58,148 bases of DNA from Candidatus Nitrosopumilus sp. (GTDB lineage: Archaea > Thermoproteota > Nitrososphaeria > Nitrososphaerales > Nitrosopumilaceae). The position numbers and the translations under genes were made by a program. Under the pieces are notes generated by a model that made no database searches, was not told the origin of the DNA, and saw only the letters and a list, made by a program, of their open reading frames with translations. Positions 35,771 through 44,351 of the stretch are shown one piece after another; positions within the stretch are counted from its first letter, which is position 1, and each line of letters starts with the position of its first letter. Where the stretch lies: positions 1 to 58,148 of the forward strand of contig JACERO010000073.1 in the NCBI GenBank assembly GCA_013911135.1. The letters run 5' to 3'.

Positions 35771-35842
35771 GGTACTCTGGCAGAACGGTTATGCGTGGGC
35801 CTGCAAAGCCTATACAAGGGGGTTCGACTCCCTCGGGTACCT
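35771..35842 (+). tRNA. tRNA-Cys (GCA)
   Basis: The acceptor stem GGTACTC pairs with GGGTACC at the end. The anticodon stem TGGGC/GCCTA encloses CTGCAAA, anticodon GCA. The T-arm AGGGG-GTTCGAC-TCCCT is well formed and the D-stem is short. The discriminator base is T, as usual for tRNA-Cys. No intron and no encoded CCA. Its last base coincides with the stop codon of the convergent cupredoxin gene. Confidence 0.93.
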
Positions 35843-36240
35843 TATTCAACAATTACTTGTCCTTTCATCCAAGGATGAAGAGTGCAAAAATAATCATATG
35901 TGCCTGTTTCGTCAAATGTAAGAGTATAGGATTCAAATGGATCTAAATGTCCACTATCAAAAAGATCAGTAGGTTCATCGTAAAAACCGGAAGTTATACT
36001 ATGAAAAGCTGAATCTTCATTTACCCATGTTACCTGTTTTCCTTTTTCAATGACAATAAGAGATGGAACATAACATCTGTCAGTTTCTTTACATCCTGGA
36101 CGAGAAACTTTTGTAGGCATTATCACATCACCTTTAACAAAGGGTTCTGGATCTTCAATTGAATTGTTTGAAAATAGTAATGCAATAGTTACAAGAACTA
36201 CTATTCCAGTTATGCCTATTCCAATTATTTTTTTTAACAA
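35842..36240 (-). CDS. Membrane-anchored cupredoxin (amicyanin/plastocyanin type)
   Basis: 132 residues: an N-terminal hydrophobic anchor (IIGIGITGIVVLVTIALLF), then a cupredoxin domain with copper ligands His in AFHSITSG and Cys, His and Met in YFCTLHPWM (C-x2-H-x2-M, as in amicyanin-like proteins). Two further Cys in GCKETDRCY may make a disulfide. It likely carries electrons outside the membrane. Copper electron carriers are abundant in ammonia-oxidising thaumarchaea. Confidence 0.9.
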   Translation of the reverse strand: MLKKIIGIGITGIVVLVTIALLFSNNSIEDPEPFVKGDVIMPTKVSRPGCKETDRCYVPSLIVIEKGKQVTWVNEDSAFHSITSGFYDEPTDLFDSGHLDPFESYTLTFDETGTYDYFCTLHPWMKGQVIVE

Positions 36241-36315
36241 ATCACATCACATCCAGAACAGAGTTATTACATAATTACCAAGTTCTCTAAATATATAACA
36301 TATTAGAAAAATAAA

Positions 36316-38067
36316 ATGTCTCAAAATGGAAATGGGTTATTAGAATACATACCAGGTTCACATACACTACTAGCACAAAAAAATTCTAGTCTTCCTCTAG
36401 AAGGTTTTGCAGAAAATGTTCAAGGAAGCATTCAAGAATATGCTGAAAATGCCAAAAGTGATGTTGAGAAAGGATATAATTTTCTTCAATGGGTGTTAAC
36501 AAGAGTTTTTGAGGCTACTGAAGATGACGCAGCAGATGCAATTGTTGACGGAGCAAACGATCTTGGAATTGATGCATATCTTCCAGTAGATTTTTCAGAC
36601 AATACAATTAGATTATTCCAATCAAAATACGGCACATCACATTCACTAGAAGCAATTGCTAAATTCAAAGAAGATGTTAAACGACTACTTGCAAAAGATG
36701 TTACAAAAATGAGACCTGAACTAGCTCAACTTGTTACAAAAATTAAAGAAAAGAATCTCAAGGTAAAATGTTGTTATGTTACAGATCAGAAAGTAGAATA
36801 TGATGATGAATTTGTTGAGATTATTGATGGTGTAAAAATAATTCAAAAATTATGGGATAGAATTAAAAAACCTGCAGCAGGTAAAAAATCCTCAATTAAA
36901 CTGGAAAGAATGCTAAAACATGAAAATACCATTCTAGGAATTTTGAAGTTACGAGAGATTACAGAATTTGTAAGTAAGAATAAAGATTATGTTTTTGAAT
37001 CAAATATTAGACAATGGATGCAATTCAAGACTACAGTTAACAAAGGATTACGTGAAACATTACAAAATAATCCGGGCAAATTCTTCTATTATAATAATGG
37101 AATTACTATTGTAGTTAGTGACTTTGTAGAGTTAGGAGATAATTTGATTGAGCTTCATGCTCCACAAATTGTCAATGGTGCACAAACATCGAATTCTATT
37201 CTTGATCATTCAAAGCGAACAAAAAACATGGAAGGTTCCATGACAGTTACAATAATCAAGGCAGATGATGAACAAGAACAAAATAATATTACAAAGTATA
37301 GAAATTCTCAAAATTCAGTAAGAGGAAAAGATTTGGTTTCACTGATGGATTTTCACAAATCAATTAAATCACAATTAAAAAATTGTGGTTACTTTTATGA
37401 AATTCAAGCAGGTTCCTTTGATACAAAATCAAAATCAAAACAGTGTGAATATGAAGGGGATGAAATATACAACAATTATCTTCCAGATAACCACAAGAAA
37501 GTCATTGTTGCTAAAGATGCAATTCAGTCACTAGTTGCAGGAATCGAACAAAGACCTACTGAAGCGTATAGTTCACCAGCACAGTTTCTTCCAAGAGGAA
37601 GAAAATATGATGATATATTCAACGACAATCTAAAAGATGATTACAGAATTTTGCTATATCCATATCTTGTCAAAGAATTTGCAAAAAAATCATTAAAGTA
37701 TGGAAAACAAGGAGGTCACAAAACAAAAAGATACGCAACATTATTTTTTGTAGCAGTCTACTTTAGAATACTCCACAAAAAAATTCTTGAATCAAAAGAT
37801 GATTTCAAGGGAGATGTACGAAAACTAGAGCCTATTTTTCGTAGTTTTAAACTTAATTCCAGAATTCTAAAGTTAACAGACGTAATTGTGACTAAATTTT
37901 TGGAAGATACTGTAGTAGATGATGAAATTGACTTGGCCAATACAAAACATAATTTTTTCTCACAACATGTTTGGAATAATACAATGCTTCGTGTAATTGA
38001 TAAGAAAATTAGACATGAAGAAGAAGAGATTTTGGCATTAAAAAAACTAACAAGTAATTTATTTTAA
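36316..38067 (+). CDS. AIPR family protein with nuclease-like N-terminal domain
   Basis: 583 residues. The region around 255-295 carries the AIPR hallmark FFYYNNGITIV and PQIVNGAQTSN (Abi phage-resistance family). Before it, residues 84-104 read GIDAYLPVDF then LFQSKYG, the D-(x)n-QxK pattern of PD-(D/E)xK nucleases. AIPR proteins occur in phage defence and next to restriction-modification systems. Here it stands alone with its own TATA-rich upstream region. Activity is inferred. Confidence 0.83.
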   Translation: MSQNGNGLLEYIPGSHTLLAQKNSSLPLEGFAENVQGSIQEYAENAKSDVEKGYNFLQWVLTRVFEATEDDAADAIVDGANDLGIDAYLPVDFSDNTIRLFQSKYGTSHSLEAIAKFKEDVKRLLAKDVTKMRPELAQLVTKIKEKNLKVKCCYVTDQKVEYDDEFVEIIDGVKIIQKLWDRIKKPAAGKKSSIKLERMLKHENTILGILKLREITEFVSKNKDYVFESNIRQWMQFKTTVNKGLRETLQNNPGKFFYYNNGITIVVSDFVELGDNLIELHAPQIVNGAQTSNSILDHSKRTKNMEGSMTVTIIKADDEQEQNNITKYRNSQNSVRGKDLVSLMDFHKSIKSQLKNCGYFYEIQAGSFDTKSKSKQCEYEGDEIYNNYLPDNHKKVIVAKDAIQSLVAGIEQRPTEAYSSPAQFLPRGRKYDDIFNDNLKDDYRILLYPYLVKEFAKKSLKYGKQGGHKTKRYATLFFVAVYFRILHKKILESKDDFKGDVRKLEPIFRSFKLNSRILKLTDVIVTKFLEDTVVDDEIDLANTKHNFFSQHVWNNTMLRVIDKKIRHEEEEILALKKLTSNLF

Positions 38068-38200
38068 ATTCAAAAGGTAGAAGTCCAACCAAGTAAAAGT
38101 CTTGCAGGAGGTTTACATTGGTCAGACAACCTACCTAAATTCAATACAAATAAGGGATATTTAACATAATTTTTCAAGTACAATTTATTCCAGAATGTTT

Positions 38201-38208
38201 TTTATATA
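38201..38208 (+). promoter_or_regulatory. TATA-like box for the 38231 gene
   Basis: TTTATATA ends 22 nt before the TTG at 38231, consistent with a leaderless transcript and with the choice of that start. The rest of 38068-38200 holds no ORF. Confidence 0.45.
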
Positions 38209-38230
38209 GATTAAAAAGAGGAAAAACGCT

Positions 38231-38398
38231 TTGGGAACAAAAGACAAATGTGCAATTTGTAGTGAAAAAATTGAACTTCATTACAAGTCTATGGATGAAT
38301 GGGGAATAGAGGGTCCAATATGTGGAAAATGCTATTCAAAAAAACTTAGTGAGCACTATCCTGGAGAACATGTCAGAGTAAACAAGCATTTAGATTAA
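38231..38398 (+). CDS. Small zinc-binding protein
   Basis: A 55-residue protein starting at TTG, with CAICSEKIELHY and GPICGKCYSKKL, a four-Cys zinc site, and several His near the end. Compact enough to be a single treble-clef or rubredoxin-like module. Function unknown. The stop overlaps the convergent gene at 38395-38398. Confidence 0.75.
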   Translation: MGTKDKCAICSEKIELHYKSMDEWGIEGPICGKCYSKKLSEHYPGEHVRVNKHLD

Positions 38399-38985
38399 TT
38401 TTGTTCTGATTTTGAATATTTATTTACATTAAGACAATTCCATGCAAGAGGATCATCTTTTACATCTTTTTCTTCTAAAAATGCAATATCAGTAATTGTT
38501 TTTTTTCTTTTCAGTAAATTTACTTGAAAACTAGAAAATTTTTTGCAATCACAATTGTTGTACAGACATACATCGTTATCACCTTCATCATGATCTCTTG
38601 CTTCATGGCTACAATTGCACAAAGCATTCTTTTTTACATCACCAAGTGATTTTTTTGCATATACACCTAATCGAAGATATGCCTCTCCTCCATGACCTTT
38701 CTTAAATCTCTCATAATTTTCAGATTTTTGCAATACCTTAAAAAAAGACAGATTAGTATCTGGTTTTTGAGAATCAGAACCAAGAATAAACCAATATTTG
38801 TCACCAGTTTCTACAAATCGGATTTTGATTGAGGGATTTACCCACCAATGAATAGTATCATGCCAAAGAGATGCGGATTGTTTTCTGTCAGTAACTAAAG
38901 GAATTACATTCATTCTAAGGTCATAGTATCTGTAAGCAACGCCTTCAAAGTCATCAAACCATGGAATAGATGATTGCGAAGACAT
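38395..38985 (-). CDS. Unknown protein with a Cys-rich segment
   Basis: 196 residues. The N-terminal part has aromatic-rich phrases (IPWFDDFEGVAYRYYDLRMN). Around residues 125-150 there is a Cys/His cluster (CNCSHEARDHDEGDNDVC then CDCKK) likely to bind metal. No membrane helix. I recognise no family. Confidence 0.7.
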   Translation of the reverse strand: MSSQSSIPWFDDFEGVAYRYYDLRMNVIPLVTDRKQSASLWHDTIHWWVNPSIKIRFVETGDKYWFILGSDSQKPDTNLSFFKVLQKSENYERFKKGHGGEAYLRLGVYAKKSLGDVKKNALCNCSHEARDHDEGDNDVCLYNNCDCKKFSSFQVNLLKRKKTITDIAFLEEKDVKDDPLAWNCLNVNKYSKSEQN

Positions 38986-39068
38986 TAAAAAAAATCATGT
39001 CAGAGCATATTTATCTGATCTGAATGAATGGTAATACCCTTATATCTTAGTTTTATACTAAAGCACGT

Positions 39069-39350
39069 ATGGCTTCCTATAGAACCAGTATGCAGATTGT
39101 TGCAGATTTATTGACTGTTACTGAGCAATCAGGACAAGAAGGCATCAAAACAACATCTCTTCTAACAAAGGCTAACTTATCACATTCAAGATTATCTAAA
39201 TTCTTAGAGAATTTGACAGGTGCTGGTCTAATTAATAGAATTGAATTTGATGGTAAGAATACTTTTGTAATTACTGGAAAAGGTAGACAATACTTGGACT
39301 CTTATGTAAAATTCGCAGGTATTGCAGAATCATTTGGATTAGAACTTTAA
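39069..39350 (+). CDS. Winged-helix transcription regulator, second paralogue
   Basis: 93 residues with a helix-turn-helix (LLTKANLSHSRLSKFLENLT) and a wing ending in TGKGRQYLDSY. Clearly paralogous to the protein at 31907. A TTATATC box about 30 nt before the ATG suggests a leaderless transcript. The upstream sequence has an imperfect CTTAGT/ACTAAAG inverted repeat rather than the longer perfect one seen at the other gene. Confidence 0.85.
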   Translation: MASYRTSMQIVADLLTVTEQSGQEGIKTTSLLTKANLSHSRLSKFLENLTGAGLINRIEFDGKNTFVITGKGRQYLDSYVKFAGIAESFGLEL

Positions 39351-39353
39351 AAT

Positions 39354-39560
39354 CTATTTTCTAGCTCTTCTTTTTGCATTTGCTTTTTGACGTTCTTTTC
39401 TTTCTGTATAAGAGCTGTAAATAATAATAATTGCAAAACCTGCAATTCCGCCATAAAATAATGGGAGAATTAATCGAAATTCTCCAGTAGCAGGATCTAC
39501 AAATGCTATACCTATAGTTACAACCATAAACATTAGAAGCACCATAAGATACTTATCCAT
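39354..39560 (-). CDS. Small two-TM membrane protein
   Basis: 68 residues with two hydrophobic helices (YLMVLLMFMVVTIGIAFVDP and FYGGIAGFAIIIIYSSY) and a basic tail ending in RRARK. Its stop lies 3 nt from the winged-helix gene's stop, in convergent orientation. It resembles the protein encoded divergently at 39623 in size and layout (two helices plus basic tail), perhaps by shared ancestry. Confidence 0.65.
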   Translation of the reverse strand: MDKYLMVLLMFMVVTIGIAFVDPATGEFRLILPLFYGGIAGFAIIIIYSSYTERKERQKANAKRRARK

Positions 39561-39622
39561 AAATTGTATAATTTACAAAACCATATATCTTTTTGATTTT
39601 ACAAGGTGATAATAGAAAAATT

Positions 39623-39808
39623 ATGGTAAAAATGCTTGAAATGTTGGGATTAGTTCTTGTAGCAGTAATGACACTAGGTTTTGTTGGTGCATTTGAACCA
39701 ACCATCAGAAATGGAACATCAGAGTTATTTTGGGGTTGTGCAGGTAGTGCTCTTTTGATAATAATTTATAGAAAAATGAAAAGAAAACAAGAAGAGAAAG
39801 AAAGTTAG
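39623..39808 (+). CDS. Small two-TM membrane protein
   Basis: 61 residues from ATG 39623 with two hydrophobic helices (EMLGLVLVAVMTLGFVGAF and LFWGCAGSALLIIIYR) and a Lys/Glu-rich tail. I prefer this ATG to TTG 39593 because an AGGTGAT ribosome-binding-like word lies 12 nt upstream and a TATATAT box 33 nt upstream. Unknown function. Confidence 0.6.
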   Translation: MVKMLEMLGLVLVAVMTLGFVGAFEPTIRNGTSELFWGCAGSALLIIIYRKMKRKQEEKES

Positions 39809-39897
39809 AGGTATTTTAGAATGTGCTATGAAGTAGTCAAACATAGATCAATCGACAGATCTATAAAGGATAATTTCACGTAAAATATGAGGGGAGT

Positions 39898-39975
39898 ATG
39901 GCAGAACAAACTAAACAGTGGTGGAAAGGGTTAGGAAAAGAATTAGAAATAGATATTGAAACATTCATTGAATAA
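39898..39975 (+). CDS. 25-residue microprotein with strong Shine-Dalgarno
   Basis: The reading frame MAEQTKQWWKGLGKELEIDI plus five residues is preceded by GAGGGGAG only a few nt before the ATG, the strongest ribosome-binding-like sequence I noticed in the window. A CTATAAAGG box lies about 30 nt further up. Two adjacent Trp and an amphipathic acidic tail suggest a real small protein. No homology evidence available. Confidence 0.5.
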   Translation: MAEQTKQWWKGLGKELEIDIETFIE

Positions 39976-40016
39976 TCGCTTAAGAATTTTCTAGATAATT
40001 TTAAGAAGTTTACAAG

Positions 40017-40034
40017 AAAAGCCTCGGACGAGGT
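40017..40034. repeat. Partial copy of tRNA-Thr 3' end (att-like site)
   Basis: AAAAGCCTCGGACG at 40017-40030 is identical to 41045-41058, which covers the 3' acceptor end of tRNA-Thr. Similarity decays afterwards (19 of 22 matches). A truncated copy of a tRNA 3' end, placed on the 3' side of the gene about 1.03 kb away in the same orientation, is the footprint of integration by a tRNA-targeting element. Confidence 0.65.
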
Positions 40035-40082
40035 TCTACTTATCAATTCGAACTCCTTTGAAAAACCACTATTGCCTTTTTT

Positions 40083-40895
40083 TCATTCTATCATTTTTAA
40101 GTCATCATTGAGACTTTCTATGATCTGATCCTGAATTTTTATCATGGATTCACAATCTTGTACAAATGTGGTTTCGGTGGTTCTTGAATTCCCTGTTCGA
40201 AAATCCCTTTCTAACTTTTCTCTAATGCTTGTTGTTCCTACTGGCATTGTTTTAATTTGATATCCATGGACAAAATGATCTATTCTATCATTGTATGTTA
40301 TTACTGAATCATATGCAATTTGAGCATATTTGATAGTTTTTTCATTTAATGCGATAAAATACGTACTACTCATAATTACATTCCAATAATTGAATCTTTG
40401 ACTAATACCAAGTTCATTGAGATATGCTGAATGAATTTTCACTTTTTCAAGAAATGCTTTTCTTTTATCTTTATTTGCCGTCATTTCCTTACATTTATTC
40501 TGGTTTATTTTGATATTGTTTCTAATTCTATTCAAATTATTTTTGAGCAAATTCTTGATTGTGTTTTTTGTCTTTTTTTCTTTTATCACGATTACTCCTA
40601 GTGAACTCAAAAATCCTAGAAGTGAACCAATTATGATTCCACTTAATGCAAATGTTGTATTTAATGATGCTATGTTATAATTTGATGTTGCAACATTAAT
40701 GCCTGCTGTATTGATAATTTCTTCTAATTCTTGTATTGTCATGTCGCTAATTTTTTTTGTTTTTTCTATAATTTTAATCTCATTTTGAGTATTTTCAATA
40801 TCTATTTCATCACTTAATGTTGTATTGTATTCCTCTGCTGCAAATACTATATTAGGTAAAATTAATAAGAAAAAAACTAAAAATAATATTTTCAT
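40083..40895 (-). CDS. Exported membrane protein inside the att-bounded segment
   Basis: 270 residues: a signal peptide (ILFLVFFLLILPNIVFAAEE), a coiled-coil-like acidic stretch, one membrane helix (about residues 85-107, ALSGIIIGSLLGFLSSLGVI), then a Lys/Asn-rich cytoplasmic part with long helices. No known domain. It is the only gene between the two tRNA-Thr 3'-end copies, so it may be cargo of a decayed element. Confidence 0.7.
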   Translation of the reverse strand: MKILFLVFFLLILPNIVFAAEEYNTTLSDEIDIENTQNEIKIIEKTKKISDMTIQELEEIINTAGINVATSNYNIASLNTTFALSGIIIGSLLGFLSSLGVIVIKEKKTKNTIKNLLKNNLNRIRNNIKINQNKCKEMTANKDKRKAFLEKVKIHSAYLNELGISQRFNYWNVIMSSTYFIALNEKTIKYAQIAYDSVITYNDRIDHFVHGYQIKTMPVGTTSIREKLERDFRTGNSRTTETTFVQDCESMIKIQDQIIESLNDDLKMIE

Positions 40896-40942
40896 ATTTT
40901 CTTTAAAATTTATGACGATTTAGGTTTTGTTAGAGCCTACAG

Positions 40943-41037
40943 AGGGATACAAACTCTTTTTTCATTTCATAGCATAACAAATCTGTAAAATATGTACAAA
41001 AATAACGTTATTTTTTTAATTGTAAGGGATACAAACT
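40943..41037. repeat. Direct repeat AGGGATACAAACT, two copies
   Basis: The 13-mer occurs at 40943-40955 and again at 41025-41037, 82 bp apart, between the membrane-protein gene and tRNA-Thr. The 152-nt stretch 40896-41047 has no ORF. The repeats may be protein-binding sites, integration scars or promoter elements. Confidence 0.6.
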
Positions 41038-41047
41038 GAAATGTAAA

Positions 41048-41121
41048 AGCCTCGGACGGGGTACGAACCCGCGACCTAACGCTTACGAGGCGTTCGCTCT
41101 ACCAGGCTGAGCTACCAAGGC
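41048..41121 (-). tRNA. tRNA-Thr (CGT)
   Basis: On the minus strand the acceptor GCCTTGG pairs with CCGAGGC. The anticodon stem AACGC/GCGTT encloses CTCGTAA, anticodon CGT, reading ACG Thr codons. D-arm and T-arm (GTTCGTA-type loop between CGGG-rich strands) are normal. Discriminator T, no CCA encoded, no intron. Its 3' end is partly repeated at 40017. Confidence 0.92.
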
Positions 41122-41174
41122 ACGTTTGGATAAATCCATCAGAGTTAATAAAAAGTCTTTCCGAGTTGGATTAA

Positions 41175-42473
41175 TTGAAGAAAACAATTTCTGGAGTTAG
41201 AGGTGTATTTGGAGAAGATCTTAACCTAAAAGATGTATTAGAATTTTGTAATAATTTTTCATCTTTAATTAAATCGCAAAAATGTGTCATTGGAAAAGAC
41301 ACCCGACCTTCAGGCTCTATGATGAAAGATACTGCCAGTGCTGCATTAATGAAGAATGGAATTGATGTATTTAATTTAGAAACAGTGCCAACTCCTGTAG
41401 TTTTTAGAGAAGCAAGAAAGTATGGTGCTGGATTGGTAATTTCTTCATCACACAATCCAATAAAATGGAATGGAATGAAATTCATTATTGAAGGAAGAGG
41501 CATTAATGAAGAAGAATTACCACAAATTATTGAACATCAAGAAATTTCAAAATCAAAAATTGGAACTGAGCAAGATATTTCATCATCATACATTGACGAT
41601 GCTGCAAAAATCATAGGAAATATTGAAAATCAACCAGAAGTAGTAGTGGATATTGGAGGTGGTGCTGCAAAAGGCTTTGCACCAGATTTATTAAAAAAAA
41701 TAGGATGTAAGGTTGAAGTTCTAAATGAAGAACTTTCAGGATGCTCTAGAGGTCCTGATCCTACATCTGATGAATTATCTGAATTAATTTCAGCATCCAA
41801 TAAAAAAGAAATTGGATTTGCATTTGATTTAGATGCAGATCGTTTAGTTGTAGTTATAAAAGGAAAGAAGCAAATTCCAGATGTAACATTAGGATTGGGT
41901 ATTGCAAAATCTCTAGAATTAGGATACAAAAAATTTGTTTTAAGTATTGACACAAGTATATCAATTGAAAAATTCATCATTGAGAAAGGAGGTACTGTTC
42001 AGAGATCTAAAGTAGGAGAAGCAAATGTCATAGATCTCATGTTAAAAACTAATGCTCAAGCTGGAGGAGAAGGAAGTAGTGGAGGTTTTATTTTACCAGA
42101 ATTCAATTATTGTAGAGAAGGAATTCTTACTAGTGGTTTAATTTCATCTATGTTAGAAAGTTCAAAATTTGATGAAATTTTAAACTACATGGGAAATTAT
42201 TGTCAAATAAGAGAGAAAACTGAAGTTGATTCAAATTTTCATGACAAAGTAATGAAAGAGGTAAATTCAAAATTATCAAAGGAATATTCAGAAATAAGCA
42301 CACTAGATGGAATTAAAGGAATAATTGATGAGAATAATTGGGTTTTGATTAGAAAATCAAACACTGAAGATATCATAAGAGTTTCAGCAGAATCAAACGA
42401 TGAAGAAAAATGTAAAAAAATTATTAAAGACACATTAGAATTAGTGGAACAAAGTTATGACCAAGTTAGATGA
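41175..42473 (+). CDS. glmM: Phosphoglucosamine/phosphomanno-mutase family enzyme
   Basis: 432 residues, alpha-D-phosphohexomutase fold in normal order: IGKDTRPSGSMM, the phosphoserine loop VISSSHNPIKWNG, the metal-binding AFDLDADRLVVV, and the sugar-binding GGEGSSGG. It moves phosphate between C6 and C1 of glucosamine, mannose or glucose, feeding glycan synthesis; the exact sugar is not decided. Starts at TTG 41175 and overlaps thiL by 17 nt. Confidence 0.88.
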   Translation: MKKTISGVRGVFGEDLNLKDVLEFCNNFSSLIKSQKCVIGKDTRPSGSMMKDTASAALMKNGIDVFNLETVPTPVVFREARKYGAGLVISSSHNPIKWNGMKFIIEGRGINEEELPQIIEHQEISKSKIGTEQDISSSYIDDAAKIIGNIENQPEVVVDIGGGAAKGFAPDLLKKIGCKVEVLNEELSGCSRGPDPTSDELSELISASNKKEIGFAFDLDADRLVVVIKGKKQIPDVTLGLGIAKSLELGYKKFVLSIDTSISIEKFIIEKGGTVQRSKVGEANVIDLMLKTNAQAGGEGSSGGFILPEFNYCREGILTSGLISSMLESSKFDEILNYMGNYCQIREKTEVDSNFHDKVMKEVNSKLSKEYSEISTLDGIKGIIDENNWVLIRKSNTEDIIRVSAESNDEEKCKKIIKDTLELVEQSYDQVR

Positions 42474-43407
42474 ATCTACAATAATCAAAATTTTTCAGAG
42501 TAAATTAGGAAATAAGAAATTTATTTCTGAAGATGTTGAAATTTTCAATTTAGGTAAAACCAAAATTGTAGCTAAAACAGACACTCTCGTAGAAAGTACT
42601 GACATACCATCTAAAATGAAATTAGCAGATGCTGCAAGAAAAAGTATTGTTGCATGTATAAGTGATTTTGCTGCAAAAGGTATCAAGCCTCAATATGGAA
42701 TTATTTCTGTGAATTTACCAAAGACTATTTCACGCTCAAAAATTGAAGAGATTGGAAAAGGTTTCAAAAAAGCATGTGATGAATATGGTATTTCAATTCT
42801 TGGAGGCGATACAAATGCAGGTAAAGAAATTGTGTTTAATGTTTGTATTTTTGGAAAAACCGATAACATAGTTTACAGAAAAGGATCAAAAAAGAAGGAT
42901 CTGATATTTGTGACAGGTCCGTTTGGCTATACTTCTGCAGGATTGAATATGCTTCTTGGGAAGAAAAAGGGAAAAGAGAATTTTATTAAAAAATCTATAA
43001 AATCAGTAGTAAAACCAAAACCAAAACTCAATTTTGGAATAAAAAATAAAAAGTATTTTTCATCATCAATGGATTCAAGTGACGGATTATCAACCACTTT
43101 AAATGAAATGTCAAAACAGAGTAAAAAGAAATTCATCATTAACAACATCCCTTCGATGGAAGATTTGCGATATTATGCAAAATCGCAAAAATTTGATTTA
43201 AACACATTAATTTTTCATGGAGGGGAAGAATATGAGATTGTATTTACAACATCACCCAAACATAGACAAATAATAAAAAAAAATGCAAAATTGCTTAAAA
43301 CACCAATTATTGAAATTGGGTATGTAACATCAGGTAAAGGAGTTTTTCTTCAAGAGAATAATAATTACATTCGTTTGAAAGATTTAGGATGGAAACATTT
43401 TAGATAA
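42457..43407 (+). CDS. thiL: Thiamine-monophosphate kinase
   Basis: 316 residues of the ThiL/PurM-like fold with KTDTLVESTDIP and SDFAAKGIKPQYGIIS, the GGDTNAGKEIVFNV Mg/ATP motif and SSMDSSDGLSTTL. It phosphorylates thiamine phosphate to thiamine diphosphate. The whole protein is Lys-rich. It overlaps the mutase gene, suggesting one transcript. Related AIR-synthase-fold enzymes are an alternative, but the motif order fits ThiL. Confidence 0.87.
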   Translation: MTKLDESTIIKIFQSKLGNKKFISEDVEIFNLGKTKIVAKTDTLVESTDIPSKMKLADAARKSIVACISDFAAKGIKPQYGIISVNLPKTISRSKIEEIGKGFKKACDEYGISILGGDTNAGKEIVFNVCIFGKTDNIVYRKGSKKKDLIFVTGPFGYTSAGLNMLLGKKKGKENFIKKSIKSVVKPKPKLNFGIKNKKYFSSSMDSSDGLSTTLNEMSKQSKKKFIINNIPSMEDLRYYAKSQKFDLNTLIFHGGEEYEIVFTTSPKHRQIIKKNAKLLKTPIIEIGYVTSGKGVFLQENNNYIRLKDLGWKHFR

Positions 43408-43761
43408 TTATTCACCATAGGAAAATTTTCGATCTACATTATTTGCAATGTTAATTATAGAATCAGCTGGAAGAACAGAAACACATTCTTTCATCCATTT
43501 TTCATCAAGGTAGATCATTCGTTTCATATCATTTTCAGGGAGTTCGTCAAGATTTGATTCGGGATAAATTGAATGAATTTTGTATCCTTCATTGGCAATT
43601 AGTTGACATTTTTGTTCCAAGGGAGACAAAATTATATCATTGATTGGTGTTAGAAACTGAAAACCTATAGATCCTAGTAAAGCAGTTGTAATTCCAATTC
43701 CAATAACCAACAGAAGAATGAATACCACTAAAAGAATCAGTTGATCACAGTATATGAACAA
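43408..43761 (-). CDS. Small membrane-anchored protein, unknown
   Basis: 117 residues with an N-terminal hydrophobic helix (LILLVVFILLLVIGIGITTA) and an acidic, probably extracytoplasmic domain with two Cys far apart (QKCQLI and KECVSV). The stop abuts thiL convergently. A shorter start is possible. No family recognised. Confidence 0.62.
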   Translation of the reverse strand: MFIYCDQLILLVVFILLLVIGIGITTALLGSIGFQFLTPINDIILSPLEQKCQLIANEGYKIHSIYPESNLDELPENDMKRMIYLDEKWMKECVSVLPADSIINIANNVDRKFSYGE

Positions 43762-43844
43762 TCATTAATTTTATGCCAGGTGACCAAATTAAGGCAAAAT
43801 TAGAAAATCAATGTTTTTTAAACCCTTTAAGACGTGAGTAGACA

Positions 43845-44351
43845 TTGTCAGAAATCGAAGCCAAAGTTGAGGAAGTTTCAGTTGAAAAGACTGAAGCACC
43901 AGTTGAGGAAGTAAAATCTGAGGCTAAAGTAGAAACAAAATCTCAACCCGAGGTTAAAAAAGAAGGCCCTGAAAAATGGGGAATTGTTCATATTTACAGT
44001 AGTTACAATAATACAATTATTCATCTAACTGATCTTACTGGTGGAGAAACTGTTGCCATCAGTTCTGGTGGAATACATGTCAATGCTGACAGATACGAAT
44101 CATCACCATTTGCTGCAATGAAAGCTGCAAATGCAGTAGTTGAATCTGCAAGAAACAAAGGATTCAATGGATTTCATATCAGAGTTCGTGCAGTAGGTGG
44201 AGTTGGTTCTAGAGTTCCTGGTCCAGGTGCACAAGCTGCTATTAGAGCATTAGCAAGAGGTGGATTTAAGATTGGACGAATTGATGATGTGACACCTATT
44301 CCTCATGACACCACTAGAAAGAAAGGTGGAAAAAGAGGAAGAAGAGTTTAG
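43845..44351 (+). CDS. rps11: 30S ribosomal protein S11 with acidic N-terminal extension
   Basis: 168 residues. From about residue 43 it is canonical uS11 ([55 protein letters not shown]). The first 42 residues are an extra Glu/Val/Lys-rich extension, absent from most S11. Start is TTG 43845, with a TTTAAACC box about 24 nt upstream. It lies apart from the usual S13-S4-S11-RpoD cluster in this window. Confidence 0.95.
   Translation: MSEIEAKVEEVSVEKTEAPVEEVKSEAKVETKSQPEVKKEGPEKWGIVHIYSSYNNTIIHLTDLTGGETVAISSGGIHVNADRYESSPFAAMKAANAVVESARNKGFNGFHIRVRAVGGVGSRVPGPGAQAAIRALARGGFKIGRIDDVTPIPHDTTRKKGGKRGRRV

Noticed and set aside
35733-35921. 62-codon plus-strand ORF over the tRNA-Cys gene
   Set aside because: It reads through the tRNA and the end of the cupredoxin gene on the other strand; no independent support.
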